IMG/VR virus record: IMGVR_UViG_3300046702_000036
Span: 1-22,854 of that record
From: a virus
Reading direction: 5' to 3' (one strand)
Length of the DNA stretch: 22,854 nt
Shown: piece after piece, positions 20,761 to 22,854 of the stretch
Layout: every line of letters begins with the position of its first letter
How positions within the stretch are numbered: position 1 is the stretch's first letter
Notes under the pieces: generated by a model
Databases searched by the model: none
Told to the model about the DNA's origin: nothing
The model's input: only the letters and a program-made list of their open reading frames with translations
Position numbers and translations under genes: made by a program

Positions 20761-20890
20761 AATGCGGACGTGTGTAGTTTGTGGATTTTTCTATCCAGAA
20801 AGAGACCCAAGAATTACGAAGCAAGACGATAGGTGGGTTTGTAGGAATGGATGCTACGATACTTTGAGAGAAAAAGATAGAAAACACTAA
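20729..20890 (+). CDS. 53-aa zinc-finger-like microprotein
   Basis: ATG 20729 lies inside the end of the Wzy-like gene with AAGGAG five bases ahead. The product starts MGRLPSTAKGRMRTCVVCGF and has C-x2-C (15-18) and a later C-x3-C ('WVCRNGC'), a four-cysteine zinc ribbon, then a charged end. No family name is known to me. The strong binding site and the motif make it a real gene. It ends nine bases before the next start. Confidence 0.7.
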   Translation: MGRLPSTAKGRMRTCVVCGFFYPERDPRITKQDDRWVCRNGCYDTLREKDRKH

Positions 20891-20899
20891 GGAGGAGAT

Positions 20900-21253
20900 A
20901 TGGGTAAGAGGGTTTTTACACTAGTAGTGCTGGGATTAATTTTATTAACGGGTATTGCATTTGCAAATAAACCCAATGTTTATCAAAAGTCGTTAGCGTT
21001 CACTTCGACTTCTGGAGTTACAACTTTCCCCTATACTGTGAGAGACTTAACGATCCTAAATGGGGATCCTACAAGTTCTATCTATGTGGGACTGAATAAA
21101 ACTTCTGCCTCAAGTTGGGTATTGGGAACCGAGGGATCTTTTGTTCTTATTGCAGGAGGGGAAGTTAATCTCTATGATGCAGCAATTGATACGATTACTT
21201 TTTATGCCAGCGGGGTAACTGTTAGTCCAGTTATGGTACTAGCGACTTATTAA
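20900..21253 (+). CDS. Secreted beta-rich protein with signal peptide, unknown function
   Basis: 117 aa with GGAGG before ATG 20900. The N-terminus (MGKRVFTLVVLGLILLTGIA, then FA) is a Sec signal peptide, with cleavage expected after 'AFA' at about residue 22. The mature part is Thr/Ser-rich with likely beta strands: 'GVTTFPYTVRDLTILNGDPT', 'SIYVGLNKTSASSWVLG', 'GEVNLYDAAIDTITFYAS'. That pattern resembles small phage tail or decoration proteins, yet it has an export signal. It follows the Wzy-like and zinc-finger genes. Confidence 0.7.
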   Translation: MGKRVFTLVVLGLILLTGIAFANKPNVYQKSLAFTSTSGVTTFPYTVRDLTILNGDPTSSIYVGLNKTSASSWVLGTEGSFVLIAGGEVNLYDAAIDTITFYASGVTVSPVMVLATY

Positions 21254-21256
21254 ATC

Positions 21257-21490
21257 ATGTACGGATCAAGAACTCTTGTAGTCCGAAAGAAATCTTGTAT
21301 TATCTTTAATCAGAGATTCAAGGAGTTTAAGAATATCTCGGTAGGGGATAAAGGACAGTGCTTAATGGACTGCTCAATCGTAGGAGATAGAAAAGAATCT
21401 GCTGAGGACGGTACGGAGTATTTGATAAAAACTTTGGAGATCGAGAAAATTGAAATCGTTGATAATACAACCAGTACAAGAGGTATATAA
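21257..21490 (+). CDS. Small connector-region protein of unknown function
   Basis: 77 aa, three bases after the previous stop, with no visible ribosome binding site, so translation probably depends on coupling. It has 'VVRKKSCIIFNQRF', 'KNISVGDKGQCLMDCSIVGD' and 'TEYLIKTLEIEKIEIVD', an alternating beta pattern. It lies just before the connector genes. No family is recognised. Confidence 0.6.
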   Translation: MYGSRTLVVRKKSCIIFNQRFKEFKNISVGDKGQCLMDCSIVGDRKESAEDGTEYLIKTLEIEKIEIVDNTTSTRGI

Positions 21491-21656
21491 GCCTATTTTT
21501 GACGTGTCTGAAAGTCGATTGGTAGCTATTGCGGATAAAAAAATCGGACAGAGAATTAAGGTATATGTCAATTTCGAGGTCATTGAAAAAACTAAGAACT
21601 ATACTATAGTCCGTGTGAACGGTATGAGTATGGTTACAACTAAAAGGACTTTTTAG
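21450..21656 (+). CDS. Small protein of unknown function, TTG start
   Basis: 68 aa, overlapping the previous gene by 41 bases. The only plausible upstream start is TTG 21450, with GGAG ten bases ahead; a GTG near 21504 would give about 50 aa. The C-terminal half, 'GQRIKVYVNFEVIEKTKNYT' followed by 'IVRVNGMSMV', looks like a small beta barrel. The stop is two bases before the connector gene. Confidence 0.5.
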   Translation: MKSLIIQPVQEVYKPIFDVSESRLVAIADKKIGQRIKVYVNFEVIEKTKNYTIVRVNGMSMVTTKRTF

Positions 21657-21658
21657 CT

Positions 21659-22615
21659 ATGTATAATTTCGGTGAATTGAAATTTAAAGTAGGTGAACTT
21701 GCTCAAAGGTCTGATGACTCAAACTATTTGGCTAAGATAGGAATTTGGCTTCAGTTATCTCATCGCTTCCTTTCAGAAATATACGACTATTGGCTGGATC
21801 TCCAAGACGTGCATAATTTCAGTACGGTGGACGGGCAGGAAGACTATCCTCTTCCAGGAAGATTCGACAAGCCTCTAAGGATATTTGACTTAACTAATAA
21901 AACTAAAATTAAGATTCAAACTGAAGAGGAATACTTTGACGAAAATATATCTGCTATTGCTGATGCTGATGAAGGTACCTCAGACACTGCTAGGATATAC
22001 GGAAGCACTGGTTCTTTGATTCCCCTAGCTTCTACTGGAAGTATAGTAAAAGTTAAAAGTTCTTCTTCCAGCGATACTGGAAGTATCAAAGTTATGATTG
22101 AAGGATATATAGACTCCGCTCGACTTATTCTGGATGAAGAAGAAATCATAATATCTACCGGGACTCCTACCACTTATGTTTCAGGGACTAAAACGTTTTA
22201 CGGAAAGTTAACCCAGATTTCTAAGTCTGCAAATACAGTAGGTTATATCAGTGTAGCTAACTCCGCAGACGTAGTTATAGAGACTATTGCTCCAGAAGAA
22301 AGAGTGGTACGTCATAAAGTTCTGAAACTGGGAAAAATACCTAGTGGAGTTAATAGTATGAGATTGTTGTTCAAAAGAACTGTCAAAGAAATGGTAGGAG
22401 AATATAGTTATCCTTTTACAGAGTGTGATAGGTATCTAATTTTTGACTCGTTTGGATTTGCCTTAAAGCAGGATAAAGAGGACTCAAGGGCGGAGTTTGC
22501 ATGGGGCAAGGCAGCAGAAGCTTTGAAAGTTATACTTGCTAATCAGAATAGTAAGTTAGGTCCAGAGTTCCAGCATAAGATGGTAAGCAAGTTTCTTAAA
22601 ATGCATAAACTATGA
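21659..22615 (+). CDS. Probable head-tail adaptor/connector protein
   Basis: 318 aa. The start 'MYNFGELKFKVGELAQRSDD' with 'KIGIWLQLSHRFLSEIYDYW' is the common opening of phage adaptor proteins that attach under the portal: a helical bundle with a Trp-containing 'W..l...' segment, then 'STVDGQEDYPLP'. A middle beta-rich region (about 110-210, Ser/Thr/Gly-rich) looks like an inserted barrel, making it longer than P22 gp4 (166 aa). The C-terminal helices 'EDSRAEFAWGKAAEALKVIL' close the fold. Its stop overlaps the next gene by ATGA. Exact position in the neck is inferred. Confidence 0.65.
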   Translation: MYNFGELKFKVGELAQRSDDSNYLAKIGIWLQLSHRFLSEIYDYWLDLQDVHNFSTVDGQEDYPLPGRFDKPLRIFDLTNKTKIKIQTEEEYFDENISAIADADEGTSDTARIYGSTGSLIPLASTGSIVKVKSSSSSDTGSIKVMIEGYIDSARLILDEEEIIISTGTPTTYVSGTKTFYGKLTQISKSANTVGYISVANSADVVIETIAPEERVVRHKVLKLGKIPSGVNSMRLLFKRTVKEMVGEYSYPFTECDRYLIFDSFGFALKQDKEDSRAEFAWGKAAEALKVILANQNSKLGPEFQHKMVSKFLKMHKL

Positions 22616-22854
22616 TAAAACTACTTTTAGGAGCATTACTAGGGTTAATTATATTTGCTAATTGTTTTGCTGATAGCAGTGGCGAGTTGACAAAAGTAAA
22701 AATTAGTGCTTTTGAAGGAGGGCAGAACTCTGCCAATCTTGCGGACGTAATAGATCCTTCTCAAGGCGTACTGATGAAGAACGTTGTCCTAACAAAGAAA
22801 GGACAACTATCTAAAAGAAAAGGAGAGAGACTATTTGCGGATCGTATAAGTTCT
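22612..22854 (+). CDS. Neck/tail-hub-like virion protein with an N-terminal signal peptide, truncated by window edge
   Basis: 81 residues are visible. The ATG overlaps the adaptor stop (ATGA). Residues 1-20 (MIKLLLGALLGLIIFANCFA) form a clear Sec signal peptide with cleavage expected before Asp 21. After it, 'KVKISAFEGGQNSANLADVI' and 'KNVVLTKKGQLSKRKGERLF' match the opening of phage neck or tail-hub proteins ('i..f.GG.n....p..i...q......n..l...G.l.kR.G..l'), which normally start at that point in the cytoplasm. The signal sequence is therefore unexpected. It is in frame, and translation from an internal start is an alternative. The rest is outside the window. Confidence 0.65.
   Translation, partial: MIKLLLGALLGLIIFANCFADSSGELTKVKISAFEGGQNSANLADVIDPSQGVLMKNVVLTKKGQLSKRKGERLFADRISS

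Overview
The window is a piece of a tailed double-stranded DNA bacteriophage (or an uncultured-virus contig). It carries terminase, portal, scaffold, capsid and head-tail connector genes next to a phage DNA replication, recombination and nucleotide cassette. I see no integrase, tRNA or rRNA gene and no CRISPR array. The host is probably a bacterium with a Gram-negative type envelope: ribosome binding sites are strong GGAGG types, promoters look sigma70-like, and the phage encodes a lipoprotein, an RlpA-like protein, Sec signal peptides and an O-antigen ligase/polymerase-type membrane protein. I cannot name the host. The DNA is AT-rich.

Left arm (1-9761, all minus strand, read right to left). 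An endonuclease VII gene is followed by a promoter and a short operon: a Cys-rich microprotein, a small lipoprotein and an RlpA-like secreted protein. A second promoter of the same design then starts a long, tightly packed operon. Its leader can fold into a three-way junction with two GCAA tetraloops. After it come small DNA-binding-like proteins, an all-alpha dUTPase/MazG-type NTP pyrophosphatase, a nucleotide-modification-associated domain protein, ThyX, a hidden 48-aa membrane microprotein, an MT-A70 adenine methyltransferase, a dCMP deaminase, an ERCC4 nuclease, a Cas4-like Fe-S nuclease, a Sak4-like ATPase, an SSB-like protein with two SH3-like repeats, and a family A DNA polymerase cut by the window edge. 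The deaminase, dUTPase and ThyX would together route dCMP and dUTP to dTMP. The nucleases, ATPase, SSB-like protein and polymerase form a recombination-replication set. A second three-way-junction element lies just before the polymerase.

Middle (9762-10326). This is an AT-rich divergent region with a 12-bp tandem repeat, a 10-bp palindrome, hairpins and several -10-like boxes. It probably holds the promoters for both arms and is a candidate replication origin.

Right arm (10327-22854, all plus strand): small and large terminase, a one-helix membrane microprotein, a GroES-like co-chaperonin, two small unknowns, the portal, a run of small proteins, an intrinsic terminator, scaffold, a probable decoration protein, a Mu gpT-like major capsid protein, and then an unusual envelope-directed stretch. 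That stretch has a signal-peptide protein, a multi-pass Wzy/WaaL-type protein, a zinc-finger microprotein and a second signal-peptide protein. Connector genes follow, and the last, truncated gene looks like a neck or tail-hub protein but also starts with a signal peptide. Many genes overlap by ATGA or TAATG. Those overlaps reveal several real microproteins and settle some start codons.
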